64,000 nt of DNA from Jilunia laotingensis. Lineage in GTDB: Bacteria > Bacteroidota > Bacteroidia > Bacteroidales > Bacteroidaceae. The stretch is from assembly GCF_014385165.1 (NCBI RefSeq), contig NZ_JACRTF010000001.1:3472001-3536000 (forward strand), read 5' to 3'. This document shows positions 8,571 to 17,695 of the stretch, piece by piece. Each line of letters begins with the position of its first letter. The first letter of the stretch is position 1. The notes below the pieces were generated by a model. That model did no database searches and was not told the origin of the DNA. It worked only from the letters and a program-made list of their open reading frames with translations. The position numbers and the translations under genes were made by a program.

Positions 8571-8897
8571 ATGAATGTAGATAATGTAAAATCACAGATG
8601 CGGAAAGGGATGTTGGAGTACTGCATCATGTTGCTACTACATAAAGAGCCGGCTTATGCTTCAGACATTATTTTAAAATTAAAGGAGGCACAGCTGATCG
8701 TAGTGGAAGGAACTTTATATCCTTTGCTTACCCGATTAAAGAATGACGAGCTTCTAAGTTATGAGTGGATAGAATCTACTCAAGGACCGCCACGTAAGTA
8801 TTATAAGCTTACTGAAAAGGGGGAGATATTTCTTGGAGAGTTAGAATCCTCTTGGAAGGAACTGAATGAAACAGTAAATCATATTGCTAACAGATAA
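8571..8897 (+). CDS. PadR-family transcriptional regulator
   Basis: Small (108 residues) winged-helix repressor of the PadR type. The fold is seen as an N-terminal helix QMRKGMLEYCIMLLLHKEPAYASDIILKLKEA, recognition region VVEGTLYPLLTRLKNDELLSYEW and the wing GPPRKYYKLTEKG, all typical of PadR s1 proteins, with a short C-terminal dimerisation helix. It lies directly behind a promoter containing two interlocked perfect palindromes, so autoregulation is likely. The PspC-domain gene follows after 22 bases; paired PadR-PspC genes usually form an envelope-stress-like module, though the inducing signal is unknown. Confidence 0.92.
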   Translation: MNVDNVKSQMRKGMLEYCIMLLLHKEPAYASDIILKLKEAQLIVVEGTLYPLLTRLKNDELLSYEWIESTQGPPRKYYKLTEKGEIFLGELESSWKELNETVNHIANR

Positions 8898-8919
8898 TCC
8901 TATTAAAAAAGATATAACA

Positions 8920-10017
8920 ATGAAAAAAACATTGACAGTAAATTTAGGTGGAACCGTGTTTCACATTGATGAGGATGCTTACCGGTTACTTGATAATTAT
9001 TTGTGTAATCTCAAACTCCATTTCCGTAGCCAGAAAGGAGCAGAAGAAATTGTAGATGATATTGAAAACCGGATATCCGAATTGTTTCTAGAGAAAATAA
9101 ATGCAGGATCGCAGGTAATTACACTTACGGATGTGGAAGAAATAATTACCCGTGTTGGAAAACCTGAAGATTTTGGTACTGAAACCGAAGATGAAGAGGA
9201 GAAAGTAGATTCCACTAATTCAGGAAACGCTAAAACTTCTTATACATATACTAGTCACCGACGTTTATATCGTAATCCGGATGATAAAATATTGGGTGGT
9301 GTACTAAGTGGTTTAGCTGTATATTGGGGGTGGGATACGACTGTATTACGTCTGATTGCAGTGTTTTTGTTAGTTTTTGGATATGGAACATTGATCCCCA
9401 TATACATCATATGTTGGCTTGTGATTCCTGAAGCACGGACTGCCGCAGAGAAATTAAATATGCGGGGTGAAGATATTACGATTGAGAACATTGGAAAGAC
9501 TGTAACGGATGGATTTGAGAAAGTGGCAAATGGAGTCAACAATTATATGAATTCAGATAAACCTCGTACTTTTATCCAAAAATTGGGAGACGCATTTGTT
9601 TCTGTGATAGGATTTTTCTTGAAAGCCTGTTTGGTGGTACTTGCGATTATTTTTAGTCCTGTGTTGTTCGTATTTGCCATTCTGTTTATTGCATTGGTGA
9701 TTGCAACCATAGCGATTGCCATAGGTGGGGGAGCGTTGCTTTATGAGATGTTACCTTTAGTCGATTGGACACCATTAGCTTCCGTGTCACCATTGATGAC
9801 TGTGGTAGGCAGTCTGGGCGGTGTAGTCATGGTAGGAATTCCTTTGGCAGCCATTATATACACGATTCTTCGGCAGATATTCCATTGGTCACCGATGGCT
9901 ACGGGATTGAAGTGGTCATTGTTTATTCTTTGGTTGTTAGGAGTGGCTTTGTTTCTTATTAATCTTTCCGCTTTAGGCTGGCAGTTACCATTGTATGGCA
10001 TTCATACGATGGTGTGA
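8920..10017 (+). CDS. PspC-domain integral membrane protein
   Basis: A 365-residue membrane protein. Residues 1-86 form a charged cytoplasmic domain (MKKTLTVNLGGTVFHIDEDAY... VGKPEDFG) found ahead of PspC in Bacteroidetes. Residues 113-172 are the PspC domain (RRLYRNPDDKILGGVLSGLAVYWGWD... WLVIPEA), with two membrane spans. Four or five further hydrophobic segments follow after residue 220. A longer frame opens at 8884 inside the PadR gene, but MKKTLTVNLGG at 8920 is the natural start. PspC proteins elsewhere act in membrane-stress signalling; here the partner is the PadR regulator in the same operon. Confidence 0.88.
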   Translation: MKKTLTVNLGGTVFHIDEDAYRLLDNYLCNLKLHFRSQKGAEEIVDDIENRISELFLEKINAGSQVITLTDVEEIITRVGKPEDFGTETEDEEEKVDSTNSGNAKTSYTYTSHRRLYRNPDDKILGGVLSGLAVYWGWDTTVLRLIAVFLLVFGYGTLIPIYIICWLVIPEARTAAEKLNMRGEDITIENIGKTVTDGFEKVANGVNNYMNSDKPRTFIQKLGDAFVSVIGFFLKACLVVLAIIFSPVLFVFAILFIALVIATIAIAIGGGALLYEMLPLVDWTPLASVSPLMTVVGSLGGVVMVGIPLAAIIYTILRQIFHWSPMATGLKWSLFILWLLGVALFLINLSALGWQLPLYGIHTMV

Positions 10018-10087
10018 GATCTATATCGGAATCTGCCATAACGGGGAGTAGATTTATTTATAAATATTATTTTTAGTTGTTTTCACG

Positions 10088-10125
10088 AAATGTGTTCCGG
10101 TTTGTGTGTCCGGGGCACATTTTTT
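10088..10125 (+). terminator. Intrinsic terminator after pspC-like gene
   Basis: Twelve-pair stem (AATGTGTTCCGG at 10089-10100 with CCGGGGCACATT at 10110-10121, two G-U pairs) followed by a run of T. It lies between the PspC gene and the promoter box of the next operon. Confidence 0.75.
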
Positions 10126-10129
10126 GTTC

Positions 10130-10137
10130 TATATTTG
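10130..10137 (+). promoter_or_regulatory. Bacteroides -7 promoter box for the MBL-fold operon
   Basis: TATATTTG, exact TAnnTTTG match, 35 bases before the ATG at 10173 and immediately after the upstream terminator. Confidence 0.5.
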
Positions 10138-10172
10138 TGTGTGATATATTTATTAAGGTATAAGAGAAAAGT

Positions 10173-11168
10173 ATGGGTGAACATATATGTTTCAGGAGAA
10201 ACGAGCGTCTGGCTACAATAAATCCTTATTGGAGGGGGAATCCGACAGTAAAAGGACGTTTTTTTAATAGACAGCACCGTTTTCGCCCTGGTATGGGTAG
10301 TGTGCTGAAATGGCGTTTTTCTCCAAATCCACAACGGAAGGAAAAGCGGACTGTAAAATGGAATCCGAAAGTAAATTATCTCTGTTCGTTGGAAGGAGTA
10401 GTGGGGAATTCATTGATATGGCTCGGGCATAATACTTTTTTTCTGCAATTAGCCGGCAAGCGGATTATGTTCGATCCGGTGTTTGGTAACATTCCTTTTG
10501 TTAAACGGAAAAGCGACTTTCCTGCTAATCCTGATATTTTCACTGGAATTGATTATTTATTAATCAGTCATGACCATTTTGACCATCTGAATCGGCAAAG
10601 CATTGCCCGTTTATTGAAAAATAATCCTCAAATGAAATTATTTTGCGGTCTTGGTACAGGAGAATTGATTAAAAGCTGGTTTCCGAAAATTGAAGCTATA
10701 GAGGCTGCATGGTATCAACAGATAGAAGATGAAGGTTTGAAAATAACTTTCCTACCGGCTCAACATTGGAGCAAACGTTCGGTGAATGATGGTGGACAAC
10801 GCTTGTGGGGTGCTTTTATGATACAAGGTGATGGAATAACTTTGTATTATAGTGGAGACACCGGTTATTCAAAACATTTTTCTGAAATAAAAGATTATTT
10901 TGGCACACCCGATTATGCTTTGTTAGGAATAGGTGCTTATAAACCTAGGTGGTTCATGCGTCCTAATCATATTTCTCCTTATGAGGCTTTGACCGCTTCA
11001 GAGGAAATGCAAGCTAAACTGACAATACCTATGCATTATGGTACTTTTGATTTATCGGATGAACCGCTTCATGATCCTCCAAAAGTATTTGAATCCGAAG
11101 CAAAGAAACGTAAGATAAATATAGCTATTCCGGCTTTAGGAGAAATTGTGAAATTGAACAGGCAATAA
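10173..11168 (+). CDS. Metallo-beta-lactamase-fold hydrolase, NAPE-PLD/UlaG-like
   Basis: Predicted zinc-dependent hydrolase of 331 residues. The metal site is readable: HDHFDH at residues 133-138, a downstream histidine in PAQHWSKR, aspartate in YYSGDTGYS and a final histidine in IPMHYGTFD. WLGHNTFFLQLAGKRIMFDPVF at the start of the fold and the HISPYEAL segment place it with the N-acyl-phosphatidylethanolamine phospholipase D-like/UlaG branch rather than glyoxalase II or true lactamases. The natural substrate is unknown. There is no signal peptide, so it is probably cytoplasmic. A flavin reductase gene follows after 21 bases in the same direction. Confidence 0.85.
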   Translation: MGEHICFRRNERLATINPYWRGNPTVKGRFFNRQHRFRPGMGSVLKWRFSPNPQRKEKRTVKWNPKVNYLCSLEGVVGNSLIWLGHNTFFLQLAGKRIMFDPVFGNIPFVKRKSDFPANPDIFTGIDYLLISHDHFDHLNRQSIARLLKNNPQMKLFCGLGTGELIKSWFPKIEAIEAAWYQQIEDEGLKITFLPAQHWSKRSVNDGGQRLWGAFMIQGDGITLYYSGDTGYSKHFSEIKDYFGTPDYALLGIGAYKPRWFMRPNHISPYEALTASEEMQAKLTIPMHYGTFDLSDEPLHDPPKVFESEAKKRKINIAIPALGEIVKLNRQ

Positions 11169-11189
11169 GATATAAAAAATAGAGATAGT

Positions 11190-11696
11190 ATGAAGAGATT
11201 GGAAATAAAAGAGCTTTCTGAGAATTTTTTTGAAGCAATCGGAAAGGAGTGGATGTTGGTAACAGCGGGTACAAAAGATGGCTTCAATACCATGACAGCC
11301 AGTTGGGGAGGCATCGGGTGGCTTTGGAACAAACCTGTTGCTTTCATATTTATCCGGCCTGAACGTTTTACATATGAATTTGTCGAAAAGAGTGACTTTT
11401 TGACACTATCCTTTTTGGGGGAGGAAAATAAAAAGATTCATGCCGTTTGCGGATCAAAATCGGGTAGGGAAGTGGATAAAGTGAAAGAAACCGGGTTGAA
11501 ACCTTTGTTTACAGATCAAGGAAATGTTCTTTTCGAACAGGCTAGATTGAGTCTGGAGTGTAAGAAGCTTTATGCGAATACGATTAAGGAAAGTTGTTTT
11601 CTGGACAAAAAATTGATAGAAAAATGGTACGGAGGAGCGCATGGAGGGTTTCATAAAATGTATGTGGCAGAGATCGTCAATATATGGGCAAATTGA
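11190..11696 (+). CDS. Flavin reductase-like FMN-binding split-barrel protein
   Basis: A 168-residue cytoplasmic protein of the flavin reductase-like split-barrel family. The FMN-binding core is seen in WMLVTAGTKDGFNTMTASWGGIGWLWNKPVAFIFIRPERFTYEFVEKSDFLTLSFL, where the TASWGG and RPxRxT segments usually contact FMN phosphate and ring. Members transfer electrons from NAD(P)H or act as standalone flavoproteins; which applies here cannot be read from sequence. It is the last gene of the two-gene unit with the MBL-fold hydrolase and is followed by a strong bidirectional hairpin. Confidence 0.88.
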   Translation: MKRLEIKELSENFFEAIGKEWMLVTAGTKDGFNTMTASWGGIGWLWNKPVAFIFIRPERFTYEFVEKSDFLTLSFLGEENKKIHAVCGSKSGREVDKVKETGLKPLFTDQGNVLFEQARLSLECKKLYANTIKESCFLDKKLIEKWYGGAHGGFHKMYVAEIVNIWAN

Positions 11697-11738
11697 GTAA
11701 CTTCTATCATATGGTATAATTTTAAATATCGTATAAAT

Positions 11739-11783
11739 AAAGAGGCCGTTTCACTTCACACATGAATATGAAACGGCCTCTTT
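11739..11783. terminator. Bidirectional intrinsic terminator
   Basis: Perfect 15-bp inverted repeat (AAAGAGGCCGTTTCA, 11739-11753, and its complement at 11769-11783) with a 15-base loop, flanked by A on one side and T on the other. It separates the convergent flavin reductase and fibronectin-repeat genes. Confidence 0.9.
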
Positions 11784-11803
11784 TATAATCGGTTAATAGC
11801 TCT

Positions 11804-14800
11804 TTAATTAAAAATAACTACAAAACTGTGGGTTAGGTTCTCACCATCAATCTTAACAATGAGTTGCTTTTCACTATGTCCCATTGGCAACAATATATTG
11901 TCATCGGTATTCACTTTGTAAGTATTCAATAGCTGTCCATCCATGCTGAATATTTGCAATCGTTGAATCAGTATATGTTCTGGGTTGATTACATTCAAAA
12001 TCTTGTTAGAAGTAAATACTTTTAAACTATTGTAATTGCTCGTTTCTATACTTGAAAGCAAAGTTGTAAATTGATCTTGTGCGGCCCAGACGCTGGTACG
12101 TTCTTCATCGCATGTAGCTTTTACGCTCCATAGATATACTGTATTTTCTTTCAGATCTTTCAAACTGCATTTCTTTTCTGCCAGCTCTTTTATTGTTGTC
12201 CAGGAAGTGACACTACCTTCACGATAATGTACATCCCAAGTCAGATGGTTCTCGTCGGCATCCCAGGTAAGGTCTACAGTTGTTTCACTAATGCCTGAAG
12301 CTTGTAAGTTTGTCGGAGCGACACAATCTGGAATAGATTCGGTTGTGAAATCGACGGTTGCTGACCATTTACTCATATCAGTGTCAGAACAGATACTGCG
12401 TACACGGACTTTATAAGCTGTTTCGGGTTCCAATTGTTCTATGGTTGTCATATGAGCTGTAACAGTTAATGACTGCCATGCTTCTGCTCCCTTGCAGTAA
12501 GCCACTTCATACTTATCAGCTTCGCCTTCCCAAGTAACGGTTACAGATTTATAAGTCGGTACTGCCAAAATATTTTCGGGTTGGAAGCAAGTAACAGCCA
12601 ATGTTTTAAAGAAGGCTTCTTCTGTCCATTCACTGACATCACCGTCATTTGTACTACACATGGATTGAATGGCATAACCATACTCTTTTTCAGGTTCTAA
12701 TCCTTCGATGGTCAAAGAAGTCTCTGTTATCTGTTTGGTGATAAACTCATCTGATCCTTTAGACCTGTACTTTATATTATAAGCCATAGCATCACCTGAC
12801 CAAGTAATGAATGCATCATACTGCTTCGGTGTGACATTCACTTCTTCGACTTGTGGACATTGTGCAATTGCTTCAGTGGTAAATGAAACTATAGCGACTT
12901 TTGCAGTGTCACCCACTTCACACATTTTAGTGATGCCTACTTCGTATGTGGTTCTGGGTTGTAGGTCGTTCAACGAAAGCACTTTCTCGTTTAACACTTT
13001 GAAATCTCTGGTTTTATTACCGGCTATTCTTGAAAATACCAACCAAGAATCTGCCATGCTTTCCCAAGTGATTTTTGCACTTTCGGAAGTTAGTTCACTG
13101 ACAGGGTTTACCAATATATCCGATGGGCATGATTCGGTGATTGAGATACTTTTCATTTGTACTCCCGAAACTCTTCCGGTAGTTGATTTTACATAGATAC
13201 CTATGCGAACTTTACCTTTATATCCTTTCAATGGAGCGGAGAATGTTTTTTGCTGTCCTCGTTCGGGTAAATCAGCTTTTTCAATTTTGCTCAATACATT
13301 GGAGCTAGAGAATGTCTTGCCGTCATCTGTTGAAATTACGATAGAATAAGTTTCATCGTTTTCTTGAGGAGACATCATCAATAAATTGAAATTAAAAATA
13401 TAGTTTACGGAACCATCACCCAGATCAATTAATGGTGATACAATCCAATCGTCTGCTATTGTTTTTTTAGGAGACAATATTAATCCCACAGTCATGAAAG
13501 ACGACCATGCCCATTGAGGTGTGCAATTGGTTCCATCGCAGAACTCGGTAGGATCTCCAAGTTCTCCTACTTTAAGTTCCCAGCTTAGTGGTAATGAAGT
13601 GCCGTTAAAGGGTTCGGTGAAGGGAACTCCATATCCGGTTTTAAAATTCAATGATTCCGACCAATCACTTTGGTTGGTTAAAGAACATTTAGCACGTATC
13701 TGAAGTTCGATATCGGTTTGCGTGGGTAGTTTCGTTAGCAGATATGGATTTTCATGGACTTCTATCGGATTAACCCATTCTTCGGAACCGGATTTTCTGT
13801 ATCTAATTTCCCAAGCATCTTCTTCTCCTTGGCTACTCCAACTAATTTTTGCTTGGTCACCGATTAAAGAATCGTCATCTGCGGACAGATTAATAGGATA
13901 ATCACATGCTTTCTTTTCTTCGATTTTAAAATCCTTGACGAGTAGTTTTATACCTTTATAGCACTTCCAAAGTAAACGTACTTTTACTTTCTGACCTGCG
14001 AATTTGTCGAATGGTGCATACAAGTCTACATAACTGGTTGCTGTGGCAAATTTGGGTGCAGTCTCTCCTGTTACTTTATAGATGGTTTCAAAATCGGTAC
14101 CATTGGCACTTGCCTGTATTTCGAAATAATCCCTTTCATCCCAAGTATTATAAGCACTTGTGCCAAATCGAGAATATTCGGACATGTTGTAATTCATAAC
14201 AACTCTGTTCGTGCCTTCACTTAGGTAAATCCAAGGGGAAGTCAGGTGATTCTCTGTACCATTTGTCGGATTGGCAGCTGAAATATTACATTCCAGTAAA
14301 TGAACGTCCATGTTTGTACCGTTCATGACAACTCGAAAAGTTCCGCCTTCATTTACTGTCCATCCGGTAGGTGCTACATAAATAGGCATTATATTTAAAT
14401 CTAATTTATAAGGAACTTGTCCCATTGTCACATCATCCGCAGTTGCACTTGTTGTAGAATATATATCATTATCTTTGAAACTCCAAGCTTTGAAGTGATA
14501 TATTGTATTGGCTTGTAAGTCACTGACCGTTACTTTTTCTGTTGAGTTACCTTTATATAGAACGGTTCCTCCACCTTCAAGTTCGTCACCAACGTTTAAA
14601 ATACCAGATGGCTGGCCAAATAATCCGCCTTCTTCTATTCTGCCATTATTGACTGAAGGTTCAGTGGTCATTGCAATTATTACCTGATCACCAGTAGAAT
14701 TAGCTTTGATACTTAGTGTCATGGTATTCAGTTCCGTTTCCGTGACAGTCAACCCTTCAGGTTGTGAAGGGTTGGTGATAATAGTGGCAGTTAAAGGTGC

Positions 14801-15895
14801 TTCCACGTTATACTTTGGCCCATACATGCAGAAAGAATTGACAGCTAAGACGGAAATATGATACTTTTTGTTTCCTTCTAGATCTTTAGCGGTAAATGTA
14901 TCCAAGGAATCTAAAGAAATTACAGTGGCATTGCCTAATTTATCTCCGGACTTGTAATAATTTCCATCAACCGGGTTTTCCGTTAAAGTTTCAGATTCGT
15001 TTAATAGTACTAAATACAGATCGGCTCCGGCAGTCTTTTTGAAGTGTCCGGTCGCAGAATTGCTCGTGCCGTTTATAATCAGATCTTGTGGCTGTTCCGT
15101 AGGTGATTCGCAGTTAACGGGAGGAGTAAACTGATAAGTCAAGCCATCCGCAGGATAATTGTCCTGAGTATAGGAAAGAGCGGCAGCAGCATTTATCGTG
15201 GTGGATATTTTTTCTGTCCAGGAGCCTCCGGTGCTTTCTATCAATAGACGGTCGTCGACATCTCCTTTGATACCGACTTTTGCCGATGAAAAAGATGAAG
15301 AGGTCATTTTCCAATCTTTATATATAATCTCTATATTATTTGAATTTTCATATAGACGAATTTGAAATTGAACCGTAGCGATAAGATTGCTTCCCCATGT
15401 ATCGGTAATTCCTAAATTCTTATATTGTACAATTAAAACTCTCGATGGAGTTACCCCTGAAACTTTATAGCTTAATTCGGTATTATCCAATCCTGAAATC
15501 TTACCATTCGTTGCCGTACTGATCACATTCGTATTAGGTGATTGACCTATTGAAAAAAAGCCATCTGTAGGAGATTCCACAGTTACTTGGTCTTTTCCTA
15601 AGATAATATACCCATTAGTACCGATTGCGAAACGATTCATTTCCTGATTATTGAATAAAAAGTTGAAGCCTATCGGAAAACCGTCATCCGTAACTTTTAC
15701 ATCGGATGCCTTGTCGATACTGGTATATGCTTTGCCATTCAAGTCTATCCCATGGATACTGGAATTAACCACAGTTCCCTCTGTGATTTCTTCGTAAACT
15801 CCATTTTTACTTTCAAACTCATACCCCATTATGGGTTGGGCATAAGATATTATCCAAACCAAAAAGCTGGATAATAGAAAAATGTACCTTTTCAT
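11804..15895 (-). CDS. Very large secreted fibronectin type III-repeat protein with sorting-like C-terminus
   Basis: Surface or secreted protein of 1363 residues. Signal peptide MKRYIFLLSSFLVWIISYAQ. The N-terminal 250 residues look like a beta-sandwich; two jelly-roll, cleaved-adhesin-like modules follow (near LDLNIMPIYVAPTGW and VPFTEPFNGTSLPLSWEL). At least five fibronectin type III repeats lie in the second half, several starting with Cys-Pro or Cys-X-Pro (CDYP, CPSD, CPQV, CFQP, CVAP). The last 80 residues (SLKVFTSNKILNVIN... LQIFSMDGQLLNTY) resemble a type IX secretion type A tail. It is the distal gene of a three-gene operon, 11 bases after the previous stop. An adhesion or extracellular-binding role is inferred only. 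Confidence 0.82.
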   Translation of the reverse strand: MKRYIFLLSSFLVWIISYAQPIMGYEFESKNGVYEEITEGTVVNSSIHGIDLNGKAYTSIDKASDVKVTDDGFPIGFNFLFNNQEMNRFAIGTNGYIILGKDQVTVESPTDGFFSIGQSPNTNVISTATNGKISGLDNTELSYKVSGVTPSRVLIVQYKNLGITDTWGSNLIATVQFQIRLYENSNNIEIIYKDWKMTSSSFSSAKVGIKGDVDDRLLIESTGGSWTEKISTTINAAAALSYTQDNYPADGLTYQFTPPVNCESPTEQPQDLIINGTSNSATGHFKKTAGADLYLVLLNESETLTENPVDGNYYKSGDKLGNATVISLDSLDTFTAKDLEGNKKYHISVLAVNSFCMYGPKYNVEAPLTATIITNPSQPEGLTVTETELNTMTLSIKANSTGDQVIIAMTTEPSVNNGRIEEGGLFGQPSGILNVGDELEGGGTVLYKGNSTEKVTVSDLQANTIYHFKAWSFKDNDIYSTTSATADDVTMGQVPYKLDLNIMPIYVAPTGWTVNEGGTFRVVMNGTNMDVHLLECNISAANPTNGTENHLTSPWIYLSEGTNRVVMNYNMSEYSRFGTSAYNTWDERDYFEIQASANGTDFETIYKVTGETAPKFATATSYVDLYAPFDKFAGQKVKVRLLWKCYKGIKLLVKDFKIEEKKACDYPINLSADDDSLIGDQAKISWSSQGEEDAWEIRYRKSGSEEWVNPIEVHENPYLLTKLPTQTDIELQIRAKCSLTNQSDWSESLNFKTGYGVPFTEPFNGTSLPLSWELKVGELGDPTEFCDGTNCTPQWAWSSFMTVGLILSPKKTIADDWIVSPLIDLGDGSVNYIFNFNLLMMSPQENDETYSIVISTDDGKTFSSSNVLSKIEKADLPERGQQKTFSAPLKGYKGKVRIGIYVKSTTGRVSGVQMKSISITESCPSDILVNPVSELTSESAKITWESMADSWLVFSRIAGNKTRDFKVLNEKVLSLNDLQPRTTYEVGITKMCEVGDTAKVAIVSFTTEAIAQCPQVEEVNVTPKQYDAFITWSGDAMAYNIKYRSKGSDEFITKQITETSLTIEGLEPEKEYGYAIQSMCSTNDGDVSEWTEEAFFKTLAVTCFQPENILAVPTYKSVTVTWEGEADKYEVAYCKGAEAWQSLTVTAHMTTIEQLEPETAYKVRVRSICSDTDMSKWSATVDFTTESIPDCVAPTNLQASGISETTVDLTWDADENHLTWDVHYREGSVTSWTTIKELAEKKCSLKDLKENTVYLWSVKATCDEERTSVWAAQDQFTTLLSSIETSNYNSLKVFTSNKILNVINPEHILIQRLQIFSMDGQLLNTYKVNTDDNILLPMGHSEKQLIVKIDGENLTHSFVVIFN

Positions 15896-15906
15896 AACTG
15901 TTATCT

Positions 15907-17658
15907 TTATTTGTTAACTAAAATACGAATGGTTTTTACGCCTTTATGTGTAGTCATTGTAGCCAAGTACACTCCTGTTGGGATGCCGGACAAGTTCCAA
16001 TCCAATTGATGATTTCCGGTTGACATTTGTCCATCGTAAACAGTGTGGAGCTTTTGTCCTGTCAGTGAATAAATGTTCAGGCTGAGAGAATTATCTTCAA
16101 ATGAGTTGATATTAAAAGTAGCTTTTTCACCATTTATTGAATAAGTTATTTCCGATTTGTTATCTGCTTTTGTCATAGCCTCGATACCAGTGCCGATTGT
16201 TGCATCGGTCTTGATATATTGCATGTATAAAACTGCCTTTTCGTTGTCGTCACGTAAGTCTTCCCACATCGTTATCCAATGATCGCCATCGATCAAAGGG
16301 GATGCCCATAAATGATTCTTCTTAGCTTCGTTTGTAGTAAAAGCCACTTTACGGGGATTCCAGAGCGATTCTCCGTCCGAATTAAATTTCTCCACGTAGC
16401 AGGAAGGGTTAGAATAGATGTCGGTTGTTATATAGAAAATTACAAAGTTCCCGTCTTCTGCATTTTGGATCGAATAATCTCCGATATAGAAGTCTGTTTG
16501 TACGGGTATGACTTCCATGCCCTCGGGATTCCACAATAATTCACTGCTTGCGGCAACTTTTTGTATCATTAATCGTTGAGTTGAAGAAGTTCCTGCTGCG
16601 ACGTCTCTCCACATAAAATATAAACAATCTTCTTTTTCGTTATAAACGAATTTGGGATTCATGGATCTGAAGTTATCGGAAATTCCTACTTTTACGCCGT
16701 CCATTCCTTCCGGAAAAGCCAATGTGCCGTCAGGTTTAACATTGGATATGTACACAGACTCAGTGTTGGTAAAGAAACGATCATCGAACCAAGACACATA
16801 TACTCCCCCTTTTGTGTCCGGAAGAACTTGTAAAATGGTATGTAAAGGAACTGTAGTGAAGCCTCCCCTGTAAATACGGGTGTCGGTAGCCCATACTGAC
16901 GAACCGTCGAAATCTATTTTTTTAGCCATGATATCTTGGTTTGTTCCTTTAGAGTAGACCATGATAGCCTGATTATTTCCTGCATTGACTAAATACGGAT
17001 ACATATAAGTCGTTTCATCATCTTTTAATACAAGAGGTGCATCCCACAAAAAATCGCCATCTTTGGACAAACGTTCTACTTCAATGCTATAAATTTCTCC
17101 ACTTTCGACTACGCCTGAAGGTTTGAACCATGCAAATAAATAACTACCGTCTTCCAATTGGATCATGCTCATGCTAACTAGTTTAGAATAGGCGTGTCCT
17201 TTAAGGAGATCTACTCCTTCCTCTCCCCATAACATTTCACCTGTGGGAGAAACTTTATAAATCGAATAACTTAAATCATATTCATCTGAAGGAGAATTAC
17301 GGCAGTCCGTTATGGCTATTATAGCATTTCCGTCAGTATCAACCATCAATCTTTGATTCACCATTGAATAAGATATGTTTCTTTTGTCAGAAATGATCTT
17401 ACCTTCGTCAGGGAATAATTTCTTGCCGTTTTTATCTAATATCTGTAATGAGTTTTCTATAACTCCGTCTATATCTCCACTTACATTTCCTATGAAAAAA
17501 ATATAAGTAATCCCATCCTTATTTACTTTGAATTGGGGTGAATAGGCGTTTCGATCTGTTGGAGAAACTCTGTTGTTTACTGCAGGGTCATCGCTCCATT
17601 GAGCAGAAACTGTTATACATATGAACAGTACGATTAATGTAAGTAAAATCTTTCTCAT
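15907..17658 (-). CDS. Secreted repeat protein with T9SS type A-like sorting domain
   Basis: Exported protein of 583 residues with signal peptide MRKILLTLIVLFICITVSAQ. The central 450 residues contain repeated blade-like units with recurring LLWGEEG, FLWDAP, SVWATD, LLWNPEG and SLWNPR motifs, which suggests a beta-propeller. The final 80 residues carry a classic tail: LSLNIYSLTGQKLHTVYDG... HQLDWNLSGIPTGVYLATM... KTIRILVNK, a T9SS type A (Por secretion) sorting domain. It is the middle gene of the operon. No enzymatic motif was found. Whether the tail is used depends on type IX secretion genes elsewhere in the genome. Confidence 0.85.
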   Translation of the reverse strand: MRKILLTLIVLFICITVSAQWSDDPAVNNRVSPTDRNAYSPQFKVNKDGITYIFFIGNVSGDIDGVIENSLQILDKNGKKLFPDEGKIISDKRNISYSMVNQRLMVDTDGNAIIAITDCRNSPSDEYDLSYSIYKVSPTGEMLWGEEGVDLLKGHAYSKLVSMSMIQLEDGSYLFAWFKPSGVVESGEIYSIEVERLSKDGDFLWDAPLVLKDDETTYMYPYLVNAGNNQAIMVYSKGTNQDIMAKKIDFDGSSVWATDTRIYRGGFTTVPLHTILQVLPDTKGGVYVSWFDDRFFTNTESVYISNVKPDGTLAFPEGMDGVKVGISDNFRSMNPKFVYNEKEDCLYFMWRDVAAGTSSTQRLMIQKVAASSELLWNPEGMEVIPVQTDFYIGDYSIQNAEDGNFVIFYITTDIYSNPSCYVEKFNSDGESLWNPRKVAFTTNEAKKNHLWASPLIDGDHWITMWEDLRDDNEKAVLYMQYIKTDATIGTGIEAMTKADNKSEITYSINGEKATFNINSFEDNSLSLNIYSLTGQKLHTVYDGQMSTGNHQLDWNLSGIPTGVYLATMTTHKGVKTIRILVNK

Positions 17659-17695
17659 AAATATTATTTTTTAATAAAGGATTAATGTTAATGGT